A DNA stretch of 64,000 nucleotides, taken from Actinoplanes italicus (GTDB lineage Bacteria; Actinomycetota; Actinomycetes; Mycobacteriales; Micromonosporaceae). The DNA lies in contig NZ_PVMZ01000010.1 of assembly GCF_003001815.1 (NCBI RefSeq), forward strand, positions 62,001 through 126,000, in the 5' to 3' direction. The notes under the pieces are model-generated. The model had not been told where the DNA came from and searched no databases. It saw only the letters and a list, made by a program, of their open reading frames with translations. The stretch's first letter is position 1. Every line of letters begins with the position of its first letter. Shown one piece after another: positions 41,350 through 50,175 of this stretch. A program made the translations under genes and the position numbers.

Positions 41350-44300
41350 TCGGTGCCTTCCGGTGGGGTGGTCAGGACGGCGATCAGACTCAGGGCGGCG
41401 GGGTGGCGCCGGCCGATCTCGGCGAGCCGGACGATCCAGGCATTGGTCTGATCCGGGGTACGCCGGCGAGCCGTGTTCAACAACTCCGCCGCGGTGTCGA
41501 GGTCGTCGGCCAGGGCGGCGGCGACAGCACTGTAGAAGTCGGCGGTGGACGCGGCCTCGTCCGTCCGCGTGATGGTGCCCGCCAGGAACGCGGTGGCCTC
41601 GAGCCCCGTGGTGTCCGCACTCTCCGCGATCGTCGCAAGCAGACCGGCGAACTGTTCGGGATGGACGAGCGCCTCGAGAGCAGGTCCCGCCGCGTCGATC
41701 TGGGCCAGGGCGATGATGGCGTCCGCCCGTTCGGCCATACCGCTCTCGTCACCTTCAGCGATCTCGGCGAACGTGTCCCGGACGCTCTCGGTGAGCAGGT
41801 CGTCGTGGTGCTCGCTGAGCATTGCGGCTTGTTCCACGGGATCTGCGCCGACGAACTCGGCAGCCAGAATTCGCAGCAGCAACGGGCGATAGGCCTCGTC
41901 GACGCCCTGGGCGCGAGCGTTTTCCCGCAACCGGTGGTATCTGCCGGCTTCTTGCTCGTCAACGGCCAGGAGCGCCTCGGCGACGGCAACGTCCGCGTCT
42001 GCGTCGAGTAGTTCGGGATGGCCGGCCAGGTGGTCGCGTTCAGCCGGAAAGGTGGGAGTTTCGATCCAGGCCCTGGCGGTCGCGAGTAAACCGGGCTCCA
42101 CGTCGAGCCAATCCGGCGGTTCGTCGCCGGTGGCGGCCCATGTCCGGTCGAAACTGTCCGGATCGGCGTCTCGATGTCGGCGCGCCTGCTCATGCAAGGC
42201 ACCGAGCAGATCCTGCGTGCCGGCTGCCAGGCGCAGACCGGAGATCACCCAGTCGGCGGCAGCGGGTGTGCCCGGTTGGGCCGCGGCGGCTCGAGCGAAG
42301 TATAGATAAGCCGCGTGAGAATCGGGGAGGTCGATCAAAGTGGCCTGCCATCTCGATTCGACAGCGCTCGGTATGCCCACGTTGTTGTACTGGGTGCCGA
42401 GGTTGTTCAGTGCGCTGGCGAGGTCGGGGATGACGGCGGGGTTCTCGGCGGCCAGGGTCCGGTAGAGGACGACGGCTTCTTCGGTGGGTGCGATGGCGTC
42501 TGCCGGCCGTCTGACGTTGCTGTAGTGGTTGCCGAGGTTGTTCAGTGCCATGGCGAGGTTGGGGAGGAAGGCGGGGTTGTCGGTGGCTAGGGCACGTAGG
42601 AGAGTGGCGGCTTCTTCGGTGGATGCGATGGCGTCTGCTGATCGTCCGACGTTGCTGTAGTGGTTGCCGAGGTTGTTCAGAGTCATGGCGAGGTTGGGGA
42701 GGAAGGCGGGGTTGTCGGTGGCTAGGGCACGTAGGAGGGCGGCGGCTTCTTCGGTGGATGCGATGGCGTCTGCTGATCGTCCGACGTTGCTGTAGTGGGT
42801 GCCCAGATTGGTCAGTGCCACGGCGAGGTCGGGGAGGAAAGCGGGGTTGTCGGTGGCCAGGGCCCGGCGCAGGCTGACGGCTTCTTCGGTGGGCGCGATG
42901 GCCTCCTCTCGCCCTCCGACGTTGCTGTAGTGGTTGCCGAGGTTGTTCAGTGTCGTGGCGAGGTTGGGGAGGAAGGCGGGGTTGTCGGTGGCTAGGGCAC
43001 GTAGGAGGGTGACGGCTTCTTCGCCGGGTGCGATGGCGTCCTGTCGCCGTCCGACATCGCTGTAGCAGCTGCCGAGGCTGTTCAAGGCCATGGCGAGGTC
43101 GGGGAGGAAGGCGGGATTGTCGGCGGCCAGGGTCCGGTAGAGGGTGAGGCCTTCTTCAGTGGGTGCGATGGCGTCCTGTCGCCGTCCGACGTCGCTGTAA
43201 CTGATGCCGAGGTTGATCAGAGTGCTGGCGAGGTCGGGGAGGAAGGCGGGGTTGTCGGCGGCCAGGGCACGTAGGAGGGTGAGGGCTTCTTCGGTGGGTG
43301 CGATGGCGTCCTGTCGCCGGCCGACGTCGCTGTAGCGGTTGCCGAGGTTGTTCAGTGCCGTGGCGAGGTCGGGGAGGAAGGCGGGGTTGTCGGCGGCCAG
43401 GGCACGTTGAAGGGTGACGGCTTCTTCGCCGGGTGCGATGGCGTCCTGTCGCCGTCCGACATCGCTGTAACTGATACTGAGGTTGTTCAGTGTCATGGCG
43501 AGGTCGGGGAGGAAGGCGGGGTTGTCGGTGGCCAGGGCACGGCGGAGGGTGACGGCTTCTTCGGTGGGTGCGATGGCGTCTTGTCGCCGTCCGACTCTGC
43601 TGTAGTGGCTGCCGAGGTTGTTCAGTGTCATGGCGAGGTCGGGGAGGAAGGCGGGGTTGTCGGTGGCCAGGGCACGGCGGAGGGTGACGGCTTCTTCGGT
43701 GGGTGCGATGGCGTCTAGTCGCCGTCCGACATCGCTGTAGCAGTTGCCGAGGTTGTTCAGTGCCATGGCGAGGTCGTGGACGAAGGCGGGGTTGTCGGCG
43801 GCCAGGGCACGTAGGAGGGTGACGGCTTCTTCGGTGGGTGCGACGGCGTCTGCCAGTCGTCCGACGTTGCTGTAGCAGTTGCCGAGGTTGTTCAGTGCCC
43901 CCGTGAGGTCGGGGAGGAAGGCGGGGTTGTCGGCGGCCAGCATCCGGAACAGCGAGACAGCCCCTTCTGTGGGCCCGACGGCTTCATGCCAATAGCCCCA
44001 CTGGCTGTGCCGCTCGGATATCGCCAATGCTGCGGCCGCGAGATACCCGGCGAGTGAGGCATTGATTTCGGCGAGGCCGCGCAGCAGTCCTAACCCCTCG
44101 GGTCCGGCGTCTGACGCATGTCGCCACAGGTAGCGCCACAGATACACCGGCCCGTCGACGGCGAGTCCAGCATCGATCTTCGTCCGGTACAACGCTGTCA
44201 GCGACTCGGCGATCGGCAGCGCCCCCGGATCGAACGGTTGCTGGTGACTGGACCGGAACGGCGGACGGAGGTGGTCGGCGAGGCTCTGGTGCGCCACTCG

Positions 44301-46139
44301 GTAGACGGCGGTGCCGTATTCGCTGTCCTGGATCACATAGCGCCCGAGCTGATCCAGCACCCAGCTCAGGTCGTCCCGATCGAAACGGGTTTCCGGTGAC
44401 CGCGTGGCGTTTGCGATCGCCAGCCATTCCTCCTCGGGCAATCCTGCGCCGTACGCTCTGGTGAGGGCCGTCAGCAGCGCCCGAGCGCCGGCCACATGGT
44501 CGTTCATCAACAGCGCCGAGCCGCTCGGCGGTGCGCTGATCATGGACATGTCGTGGTCGAATGCCTGCTCCACGGAGATGGCGACGCGATCCCGCCAGGC
44601 GGGATCCGTGGTGTCGACCGGTGAAGCGCTCAGCTGGTCGGCCACCAGCCGCGCAAGCAGGAAGGGCCGGCCCGTCCTGCCTCGATCCGCCGCGACACCG
44701 GCCCCCACCTGCTCGGCCACCGACATCGGGTCCATGGCGGGGTCGACACCGGCCAGCCGGGCCGACACATACTCCACGACGTCACGGGCGGTGCGATCCC
44801 TTGCGTCGGCTGCGTCGAGGTCGATCCCGGGCCCGCCCGGGCTCAATGTGGACACCAGGCCGGCCCCGCCACCCAGCCGGGGAAGGTCGCGTGTCGAGAC
44901 CACCACCACGGCGAACCGGGCCAGGCGGGTCAGCAGTTCGTCGGCCAGGGCAAACGCCTCGCCGCGTGCCTCGTCCACGCCGTCGACGACGATGACGGGC
45001 GGCGCCGTGCCCGCTTCGACGACACGCTGGACCTGGCCGACCAGTTCGGCGGCGTTGCGGCGGGCCTCCTGGGCGGGCAGCAACCCACCGGCGACCAGCT
45101 GGCCGGCGATCAGGTCGGCGGCTTGGTCGACGCTCAGACCGCGGGCGTGGAGGTGTGCCCGGACCGATCGTTCCCCGGGGTCGTCGTGCTCCCAGCGGCG
45201 GCCCTCGGTGAGCAGACGGTCTCGTTCGTGCGGGTTCGACAGGCTGACGACCCGGCCGGTGATTGCGGACTTCCCGGTCCCGGGCGATCCGGTGACCACG
45301 TAGACGCCCGGTTCCCCCGATCGAACCCACTCGACGACCTGGTTGACCTCGATGGTGCGGCCGGTGAACCAGGACCGCTCGTCGCCGCGCCCACTGCTGC
45401 GGGCCGCCCACAGCAGGTGTTCGACGACCTGTTCCGGCGCGCCCGGGTCGTACAGCGGATTGGGGAACATCCACCACGCGCTGCCCCGGCCCTGGAACTG
45501 CGGTGTCTGCCGGTCACTGTCCCACTCCTTGATCAGCGCGTCGCACAGGTCGTCACCGCGGATGAATCTGTTGTGGACCGACCAGCGCACCCGGAGCACC
45601 GGCTGTCGCGGCCCCCGGTCCAGCAGCATGCGCAGGCGCTCGCCGAGCAGACCGTCCTGCGCGGTCTCGACGGCCGCACAGGAGGTGAGGACACCGACCC
45701 ACATGTGATCGTGGTCGACCGGCAACTGGTGCAGCACCTCAGCCGCGACGGTCGCGGCCGGCAGGCCACCACCTGAGTAACAGGTGTCCAGGATCAGCAG
45801 GATCTGGCTGGCACCCGAACCGGCGCAGGCCCTCGCCACCTGGGTGGCGTCGAAGCCGTCGTTCGGGACGGCGCGGCTGTCGGAGGCCAGCAGGACGAGA
45901 TGGGCCGGGTCGCCGGTGCCGTGCCCGGCCCACAGCAGCACCAAGGCCCCGTCCGCCTCGCCGGCGAGTCTGCGGAGCCGCTTGCGTACCGCCTCTTCGT
46001 CCGGGTCGATGAGCACCGTCTCGACGAAGTGGCCGCTCAGCCGCTCGGCGAACTCGGTCACGTCGGGCACCGCCCGGGGCAGCGCCGGGTGCTGGTCCTG
46101 ATCGTAGGAACCCACCCCGATACCGACGAAAAGTCCCAC
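41346..46139 (-). CDS. Caspase-like protease - STAND-type NTPase - TPR array protein (NLR-like)
   Basis: A 1597-residue protein. Residues ~1-225 are a peptidase C14 (caspase-like) domain with H73 in LLWAGHGTG and C120 in ILLILDTCYSGGG. Residues ~255-500 are a P-loop NTPase with Walker A GSPGTGKS (284-291) and Walker B VIVVDGVDE (382-390), followed by a winged-helix-like region to about 640. Twelve 45-residue TPR units occupy about 719-1262. A helical tail of 335 residues ends the protein. The order effector, switch, repeat sensor is that of NLR/STAND conflict proteins. GTG 46139 follows GGAAGGG. Confidence 0.93.
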   Translation of the reverse strand: MGLFVGIGVGSYDQDQHPALPRAVPDVTEFAERLSGHFVETVLIDPDEEAVRKRLRRLAGEADGALVLLWAGHGTGDPAHLVLLASDSRAVPNDGFDATQVARACAGSGASQILLILDTCYSGGGLPAATVAAEVLHQLPVDHDHMWVGVLTSCAAVETAQDGLLGERLRMLLDRGPRQPVLRVRWSVHNRFIRGDDLCDALIKEWDSDRQTPQFQGRGSAWWMFPNPLYDPGAPEQVVEHLLWAARSSGRGDERSWFTGRTIEVNQVVEWVRSGEPGVYVVTGSPGTGKSAITGRVVSLSNPHERDRLLTEGRRWEHDDPGERSVRAHLHARGLSVDQAADLIAGQLVAGGLLPAQEARRNAAELVGQVQRVVEAGTAPPVIVVDGVDEARGEAFALADELLTRLARFAVVVVSTRDLPRLGGGAGLVSTLSPGGPGIDLDAADARDRTARDVVEYVSARLAGVDPAMDPMSVAEQVGAGVAADRGRTGRPFLLARLVADQLSASPVDTTDPAWRDRVAISVEQAFDHDMSMISAPPSGSALLMNDHVAGARALLTALTRAYGAGLPEEEWLAIANATRSPETRFDRDDLSWVLDQLGRYVIQDSEYGTAVYRVAHQSLADHLRPPFRSSHQQPFDPGALPIAESLTALYRTKIDAGLAVDGPVYLWRYLWRHASDAGPEGLGLLRGLAEINASLAGYLAAAALAISERHSQWGYWHEAVGPTEGAVSLFRMLAADNPAFLPDLTGALNNLGNCYSNVGRLADAVAPTEEAVTLLRALAADNPAFVHDLAMALNNLGNCYSDVGRRLDAIAPTEEAVTLRRALATDNPAFLPDLAMTLNNLGSHYSRVGRRQDAIAPTEEAVTLRRALATDNPAFLPDLAMTLNNLSISYSDVGRRQDAIAPGEEAVTLQRALAADNPAFLPDLATALNNLGNRYSDVGRRQDAIAPTEEALTLLRALAADNPAFLPDLASTLINLGISYSDVGRRQDAIAPTEEGLTLYRTLAADNPAFLPDLAMALNSLGSCYSDVGRRQDAIAPGEEAVTLLRALATDNPAFLPNLATTLNNLGNHYSNVGGREEAIAPTEEAVSLRRALATDNPAFLPDLAVALTNLGTHYSNVGRSADAIASTEEAAALLRALATDNPAFLPNLAMTLNNLGNHYSNVGRSADAIASTEEAATLLRALATDNPAFLPNLAMALNNLGNHYSNVRRPADAIAPTEEAVVLYRTLAAENPAVIPDLASALNNLGTQYNNVGIPSAVESRWQATLIDLPDSHAAYLYFARAAAAQPGTPAAADWVISGLRLAAGTQDLLGALHEQARRHRDADPDSFDRTWAATGDEPPDWLDVEPGLLATARAWIETPTFPAERDHLAGHPELLDADADVAVAEALLAVDEQEAGRYHRLRENARAQGVDEAYRPLLLRILAAEFVGADPVEQAAMLSEHHDDLLTESVRDTFAEIAEGDESGMAERADAIIALAQIDAAGPALEALVHPEQFAGLLATIAESADTTGLEATAFLAGTITRTDEAASTADFYSAVAAALADDLDTAAELLNTARRRTPDQTNAWIVRLAEIGRRHPAALSLIAVLTTPPEGTE
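42354..43985 (-). repeat. Twelve tandem 135-bp (45-codon) TPR repeats
   Basis: Each unit encodes a variant of E-E-A-V-T-L-x-R-A-L-A-x-D-N-P-A-F-L-P-D followed by L-A-x-x-L-N-N-L-G-x-x-Y-S-x-V-G-R-x-x-D-A-I-A-P. Units 3-7 and 8-11 are nearly identical at DNA level; the first and last are the most divergent. This suggests recent amplification by recombination, and length may vary between strains. It could also be misassembled from short reads. Confidence 0.92.
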
Positions 46140-46232
46140 GATCCGGCGCCCTTCCGAAGACCGTCACGAGCGCATTCGACCGTACACAGCTCGGCGAATC
46201 TGACATTGACGGATCTTGGACACATCGAACAC

Positions 46233-46289
46233 CCGGCTGTGCCACACCGCTGTCTCAGCGCAGTTGAGACAGCGGTGTGGCACAGCCGG
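46233..46289. repeat. Perfect 25-bp inverted repeat
   Basis: Arms 46233-46257 and 46265-46289 are exact reverse complements (left arm begins CCGGCTGTGCCACACCGCTG), with a 7-base loop GCGCAGT. It lies 6 bp from the SDR stop and 94 bp upstream of the caspase/NTPase start. It can act as a terminator for the SDR gene, isolating the defence-like locus. The length and perfection also suit an operator or a mobile-element end. Confidence 0.8.
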
Positions 46290-46294
46290 TGGGT

Positions 46295-47134
46295 TCAGGC
46301 GGGGTAGTCGGTGGAACGGCTCAACGCCGACCAGCGCTCCGCCTCGGCGTTGCGGGCCGCTCCCGCCGTCAGGGCCGAGGCCAGCGCGTCCGAGCCCAGC
46401 GGCAGCCGGCGCGGCGGATCGGGCAGGGCGGCCACCTCGACGATCGCGGCACCGGCGCGGTCCGGGTCGCCCGGCTGGGTGCCCTGGGTCTCCGCGCGGA
46501 ACCGGTTGATCCGGCCGACCGTCGAGGCGTAGTCCGGGCCGACCTCGTGGCGGACCATCGACGAACCTTGCCAGTCGGTACGGAACGCGCCCGGCTCGAC
46601 GATGATCACCTTGACGCCGAACGGGGCGGTCTCGCTCGCCAGCACCTCGGAGAAGCCCTCGACCGCGAACTTGGCGGTCTGGTAGGCCCCCATGCCCGGA
46701 GTTCCGCCGACCCGCCCCCCGATCGACGAGACCTGCACGAACACGCCGGACCGTTGGGCCCGCAGCACCGGCAGGGCCGCCCGGGTCACGTTGACCACCC
46801 CGAACAGGTTGGCGTCGACCTGCCGGCGGAAATCGTCGTCGGACATCTCCTCGATCGGGGCGCTGTCGGCGTACCCCGCGTTGTTGACCACCACGTCGAG
46901 GCGGCCGAACGCATCGACCGCGGCCTGCACCGCCCGGCGTGCGGCCGCCGGGTCGGTGACGTCCAGCGCGACCGTCTCGATCAGGCCCGGATAGGCGGCG
47001 ACCAGATCCTTGACCTGGCCGGGCTGGCGGGCGGTCGCCATCACCCGGTGCCCGGCCCCGGCCGCCGCCACGACGACGGCCCGGCCCAGACCGCGTGAAC
47101 TGCCGGTGACCAGCCACACCTGCGGCTCGTTCAT
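46295..47134 (-). CDS. Short-chain dehydrogenase/reductase
   Basis: The 279-residue product has VWLVTGSSRGLGRAV (NADP loop, about 6-20), VVNNAGYAD (about 82), VQVSSIGGRVGG (catalytic Ser strand, about 132) and the active YQTAKFAVEG (about 150). It is a classical SDR of the subgroup with a C-terminal extension (DRAGAAIVEVAALPDPPRRLPLGSDAL). The substrate is unknown. ATG 47134 follows GAGGAGGAACC. Longer frames upstream have no support. It is a single gene, ended by the 25-bp inverted repeat. Confidence 0.9.
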   Translation of the reverse strand: MNEPQVWLVTGSSRGLGRAVVVAAAGAGHRVMATARQPGQVKDLVAAYPGLIETVALDVTDPAAARRAVQAAVDAFGRLDVVVNNAGYADSAPIEEMSDDDFRRQVDANLFGVVNVTRAALPVLRAQRSGVFVQVSSIGGRVGGTPGMGAYQTAKFAVEGFSEVLASETAPFGVKVIIVEPGAFRTDWQGSSMVRHEVGPDYASTVGRINRFRAETQGTQPGDPDRAGAAIVEVAALPDPPRRLPLGSDALASALTAGAARNAEAERWSALSRSTDYPA

Positions 47135-47305
47135 GGTTCCTCCTCGTGAAGCCCGGTGAAGTCGACCTCTCCACTGTCGCCGCCGGAACCCGGCCCGGGC
47201 CCCCGGGTGAGGCCCTGGTTTCATCCCTGGTGCTCGGGCTGGGAGCACTTGCGCGGCCTTCCGGCGGCCGGTGATGCCGGGCTTCGTCGGGTGCCCTTTG
47301 CGGAG

Positions 47306-47334
47306 CCCGTGTGCGGACCAGTGGGGCACACGGG
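47306..47334. other. Hairpin in the gap upstream of the lipoprotein fragment
   Basis: CCCGTGTGC and GCACACGGG form a perfect 9-bp stem with an 11-base loop, followed by TTCCTT on the plus strand. It lies in a 269-bp gap between the SDR start and the lipoprotein fragment; nothing else is evident in that gap. Confidence 0.4.
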
Positions 47335-47403
47335 TTCCTTGGGGGATCGCGCGGCGCACCGTTGCCGGATGGGGTCGACCGATTGATCTCGGAGGGAGAT
47401 GTC

Positions 47404-47547
47404 ATGCGGGTTTTCCGTATCGCACCGCTCGCTGTCATGGCGGCGTTCGGTGTCGCATTCACCTCGGCGTGCGGAGACGAGAAGACTGCCGCCGACGCTT
47501 TTGACGTCGTGAACGGTCGGGGATGGCGACGGTGCACGAACACATAG
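47404..47547 (+). pseudogene. Truncated lipoprotein N-terminus
   Basis: A 47-codon frame, MRVFRIAPLAVMAAFGVAFT followed by SACGDEKTAADAFDVVNG, has a lipoprotein signal peptide with a TSAC lipobox (cysteine 23). It is preceded by an excellent ribosome site (GGAGGGAGATGTC). It stops only 24 residues past the cysteine and the following 315 bp hold no continuation in any frame. It is most likely the surviving start of a deleted lipoprotein gene. A genuine mini-lipoprotein is possible. Confidence 0.5.
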
Positions 47548-47862
47548 CGCGTTCGTGGACGTTGGTCGTCGTGATAGCGACAGACGCAGCACACGTAGCA
47601 GTTACGTGTGCGCTCAGCGTTGCAATCGCTGCAGGTGTGTGAGGCCGCCGGTGTACCGTCTCGATGCCGAGAACGTTCACGGCCGGCGCACCCGGGAGCA
47701 CCACCGGCCGTCGCCAGTCCGGGGCTCAATGGGGGATCGGCCACTGCTGCTTCCGGAAGTGCTGTCCGTCATATCGGGCCAAGTCTTCCGAGTGGCCTGA
47801 CACCACCGGGTGACTAGACTGCGTCGACCTGTTCGGTAACGCGATCTTCGGAGTGGGTAGGC
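47548..47862. other. Gene-free stretch with a hairpin
   Basis: About 315 bp before the MurG-like gene, with lower GC than its surroundings and only short, poorly supported frames. GCACACGTA (47589-47597) and TACGTGTGC (47603-47611) form a perfect 9-bp stem-loop. The last 40 bp should hold the glycosyltransferase promoter (a TAGACT sequence near 47813 could be its -10), but no clear -35 is seen. Confidence 0.45.
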
Positions 47863-49032
47863 ATGTCCCTCTACAGCACTCAGCGGCTGCAAGCGCTGCG
47901 CATGATCGTCACCGGTGGCGGCACCGGCGGGCACACGTACCCGGCCCTGACCACGGTCAACGCTCTGCAGGCGCGGCTCGCCGCGACCGGGACGGCGCCC
48001 GAGCTGTTGTGGGTCGGTGTCGCCGACGGGCTCGAGGCCAAGATCGCCGAGCGTAACGGCATCCCGTTCCGGGCCGTCACCACCGGCAAGCTGCGCCGCT
48101 CGCCCAACCCGCGGGAGCTGGCCCGCAACTTCGTGGACGCGTTCAGGATTCCGCTCGGCATCCTGCAGGCCGCGTTCACGGTCGCCCGGACCCGGCCGGC
48201 GGTCGTGCTCAGCACCGGCGGCTTCGTGTCGGTGCCGATCGGGCTGGCCGCGGCACTGTTCCGGGTTCCCTACCTGATGCACGAGCAGACCCTGAGCCTC
48301 GGCCTGGCCAACCGCATCCTCGCCCGGGTCGCCACCCGCATCCTGCTCAGTCACGAGGCGTCCCTGGAGCACCTGCCGGAACGGGCCCGCCGCCGCGCGG
48401 TCGTCACCGGCAACCCGATCCGGCCCGCAGTATTGCAGGGTGACCCGGCCAAGGGGCTGGCGGCTTACGGGCTCGACCCGGCCCTGCCGCTCGTGCTGGT
48501 GACCGGTGGCGCGGCCGGCGCCCAGCAGATCAACCGGATGCTCGCCGGTGCCCTGCCGGGCCTGCTGCCGCACTGCCAGATCGTGCACCAGTGCGGCAGC
48601 CTGAGCCTCGCCGAGATGCAGCAGGTGGCGGGTGGTCTGCCGGCGCACCTCGCGGACCGCTACCGGGTCGTCGATTTCATCCACGACGAGCTGCCCGACC
48701 TGCTCGCCGCGGCCGCGGTCGTCGTCGCCCGCAGCGGCGCCGGGACGGTCGCCGAACTCACCGCCCTCGGCAAGGCGTGCGTGCTCGTGCCGTACCCGCA
48801 CGCGGCCGGTGACGAGCAGCGCATCACCGCCCGTCACCTCGCCCAGCACGGCGCCGCTGTGATGCTCGACGGCGACGAGGCCACTCCGGACCGCCTGCAG
48901 GACACGCTCGGCGCCCTGCTGGCCGACCCGCAGCGCCGGGCCGCGCTCGCCCAGGCCGCCACCGCCCACGGTCGTCCGACCGCCGCCGACCAGGTGGTGA
49001 CGGAGATTCTCACGGCCGCGGCCGGGAAGTAG
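47863..49032 (+). CDS. MurG-like UDP-GlcNAc glycosyltransferase, stand-alone
   Basis: The 389-residue GT28 protein has the MurG motifs RMIVTGGGTGGHTYPAL (about 13-29), STGGFVSVPIGLAAALFRVPYLMHEQ (about 116), VTGGAAGAQQIN (about 208) and the acceptor/nucleotide site ARSGAGTVAELTALGKACVLVPYPHAAGDEQ (about 288). MurG adds GlcNAc to lipid I to make lipid II. No other mur, fts or mra gene is nearby, so this is probably a second copy or acts on another lipid-linked substrate. It is preceded by GGAGTGGGTAGGC. Confidence 0.88.
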   Translation: MSLYSTQRLQALRMIVTGGGTGGHTYPALTTVNALQARLAATGTAPELLWVGVADGLEAKIAERNGIPFRAVTTGKLRRSPNPRELARNFVDAFRIPLGILQAAFTVARTRPAVVLSTGGFVSVPIGLAAALFRVPYLMHEQTLSLGLANRILARVATRILLSHEASLEHLPERARRRAVVTGNPIRPAVLQGDPAKGLAAYGLDPALPLVLVTGGAAGAQQINRMLAGALPGLLPHCQIVHQCGSLSLAEMQQVAGGLPAHLADRYRVVDFIHDELPDLLAAAAVVVARSGAGTVAELTALGKACVLVPYPHAAGDEQRITARHLAQHGAAVMLDGDEATPDRLQDTLGALLADPQRRAALAQAATAHGRPTAADQVVTEILTAAAGK

Positions 49033-49076
49033 TTCGCTCGGAGCAGTTCCGGCGGAGGCCGGGAGTGCCCTACGGC

Positions 49077-49117
49077 CCCGGGAATGGCCCTGGTCGAACC
49101 AGTGGACCATCCCCGGG
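49077..49117. terminator. Bidirectional terminator-like hairpin between convergent genes
   Basis: CCCGGGAATGG (49077-49087) pairs with CCATCCCCGGG (49107-49117) with one mismatch, and a nested CTGGT-CGA-ACCAG (49090-49102) closes the loop. It lies between the MurG-like stop and the sulfur operon's last stop. Confidence 0.6.
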
Positions 49118-49125
49118 TTGTGCTG

Positions 49126-50175
49126 TCAGGACGTCAGCCGGGGGATCAGGGCGTCGCCGACGCGGGCCGTCTCGTGCTTGTACGGGGTGTCGGAGAGCAC
49201 GAAGTGTGTGATGCCCAGGTCGGCGTACTTGCGCAGCGCCGCCGCGACCTCGTCGGCCGATCCGACCAGCCACGTCGTTCCGGCGCCGCCTCCTCCGTAC
49301 CGGCCGGGGGCCGTGTAGAGGCACGAGTCGAGGACGTCGCCGCGTTCGGCTAGGTCGAGCAGGCGCTGCTGGCCGACGGCCCGGCGGCGCAGCGGGTCGC
49401 CGTGGGTCTCGTGGTAGCGGGCCAGTTCGGCGACCTTCTCCTCGGCGTCGTGCCACGCCTCGTCGCTGGTGTCGCGTACCAGCGTGGTGATCCGCAGCCC
49501 GAACTCCAGCGGTGGCAGCTCACGGCCGAGATCGGTGCTCAGCCCGCGCAGGCGGTCGATCCGCTCGGCGATGCCGTCCAGCGGCTCACCCCAGAACAGC
49601 TGGACGTCGGCGTCGGTCGCGGAGACCCTTTCGGCTGCGGGCGAGGCGCCACCGAAATAGAGGCGGGGACCATTGTTGTACGGACGAGGCGTCACGGTCG
49701 AGCCGGTGACCCGGAAATGCTCCCCCTCGTACGTCACGTTCTCCTCGGTCCAGAGGCGGCGCGCGATCTGGATGAACTCACGCGTCCGCGCGTAGCGCTG
49801 GGCCTGATCGCCCTCGACGTCGCCGTAGGCGGCCAGATTGTCCTGACCACTGACGATGTTGATCAGCAGCCGGCCGCCGCTGAGCCGGTCGAGGGTGGCC
49901 GCGGCGCTGGCGAAGTGCGCGGGCTGCCAGTAACCGGGCCGGATCGCCGCGAGTGGCCGGAACGTGGTGGTCCGCACGGCCAGGGCGGTCGCGACCGTGA
50001 ACGTGTCGGGCCGCCCCCAGCCGGTGCCGATCAGCGCGCCCGACCAGCCGTGCTTCTCGGCGGTGACGGCGAGGTCGACGCTGTGGTCGAGGGTGCCGTA
50101 GCCGTCGACCGCGTCGTCGCCGCGATGGCCGGGTTCGACGGTGTTCGGGATGTACCAGAGGAACTCGTGGCTCAT
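49126..50175 (-). CDS. FMNH2-dependent alkanesulfonate monooxygenase (SsuD-like)
   Basis: The 349-residue luciferase-like TIM-barrel protein resembles SsuD: FLWYIPNTVEPGHRGD at the N-terminus, FRPLAAIRPGYWQPAHFASAAATLDRLSGGRLLINIVSGQD (about 94-134) and TPRPYNNGPRLYFGGASPAAERV (about 181). It would use reduced FMN and O2 to cleave sulfite from alkanesulfonates. It is the last gene of the eight-gene operon; ATG 50175 overlaps the aldo/keto reductase stop. A longer frame upstream lies in that gene. Confidence 0.88.
   Translation of the reverse strand: MSHEFLWYIPNTVEPGHRGDDAVDGYGTLDHSVDLAVTAEKHGWSGALIGTGWGRPDTFTVATALAVRTTTFRPLAAIRPGYWQPAHFASAAATLDRLSGGRLLINIVSGQDNLAAYGDVEGDQAQRYARTREFIQIARRLWTEENVTYEGEHFRVTGSTVTPRPYNNGPRLYFGGASPAAERVSATDADVQLFWGEPLDGIAERIDRLRGLSTDLGRELPPLEFGLRITTLVRDTSDEAWHDAEEKVAELARYHETHGDPLRRRAVGQQRLLDLAERGDVLDSCLYTAPGRYGGGGAGTTWLVGSADEVAAALRKYADLGITHFVLSDTPYKHETARVGDALIPRLTS

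Noticed and set aside
42354..43985. CRISPR array
   Set aside because: The repeats are 135 bp, contiguous, in frame and encode TPR units. There are no spacers or cas genes.
47677..49110. Minus-strand frame of 477 codons opposite the MurG-like gene
   Set aside because: No family features; the MurG motifs on the plus strand are unmistakable.
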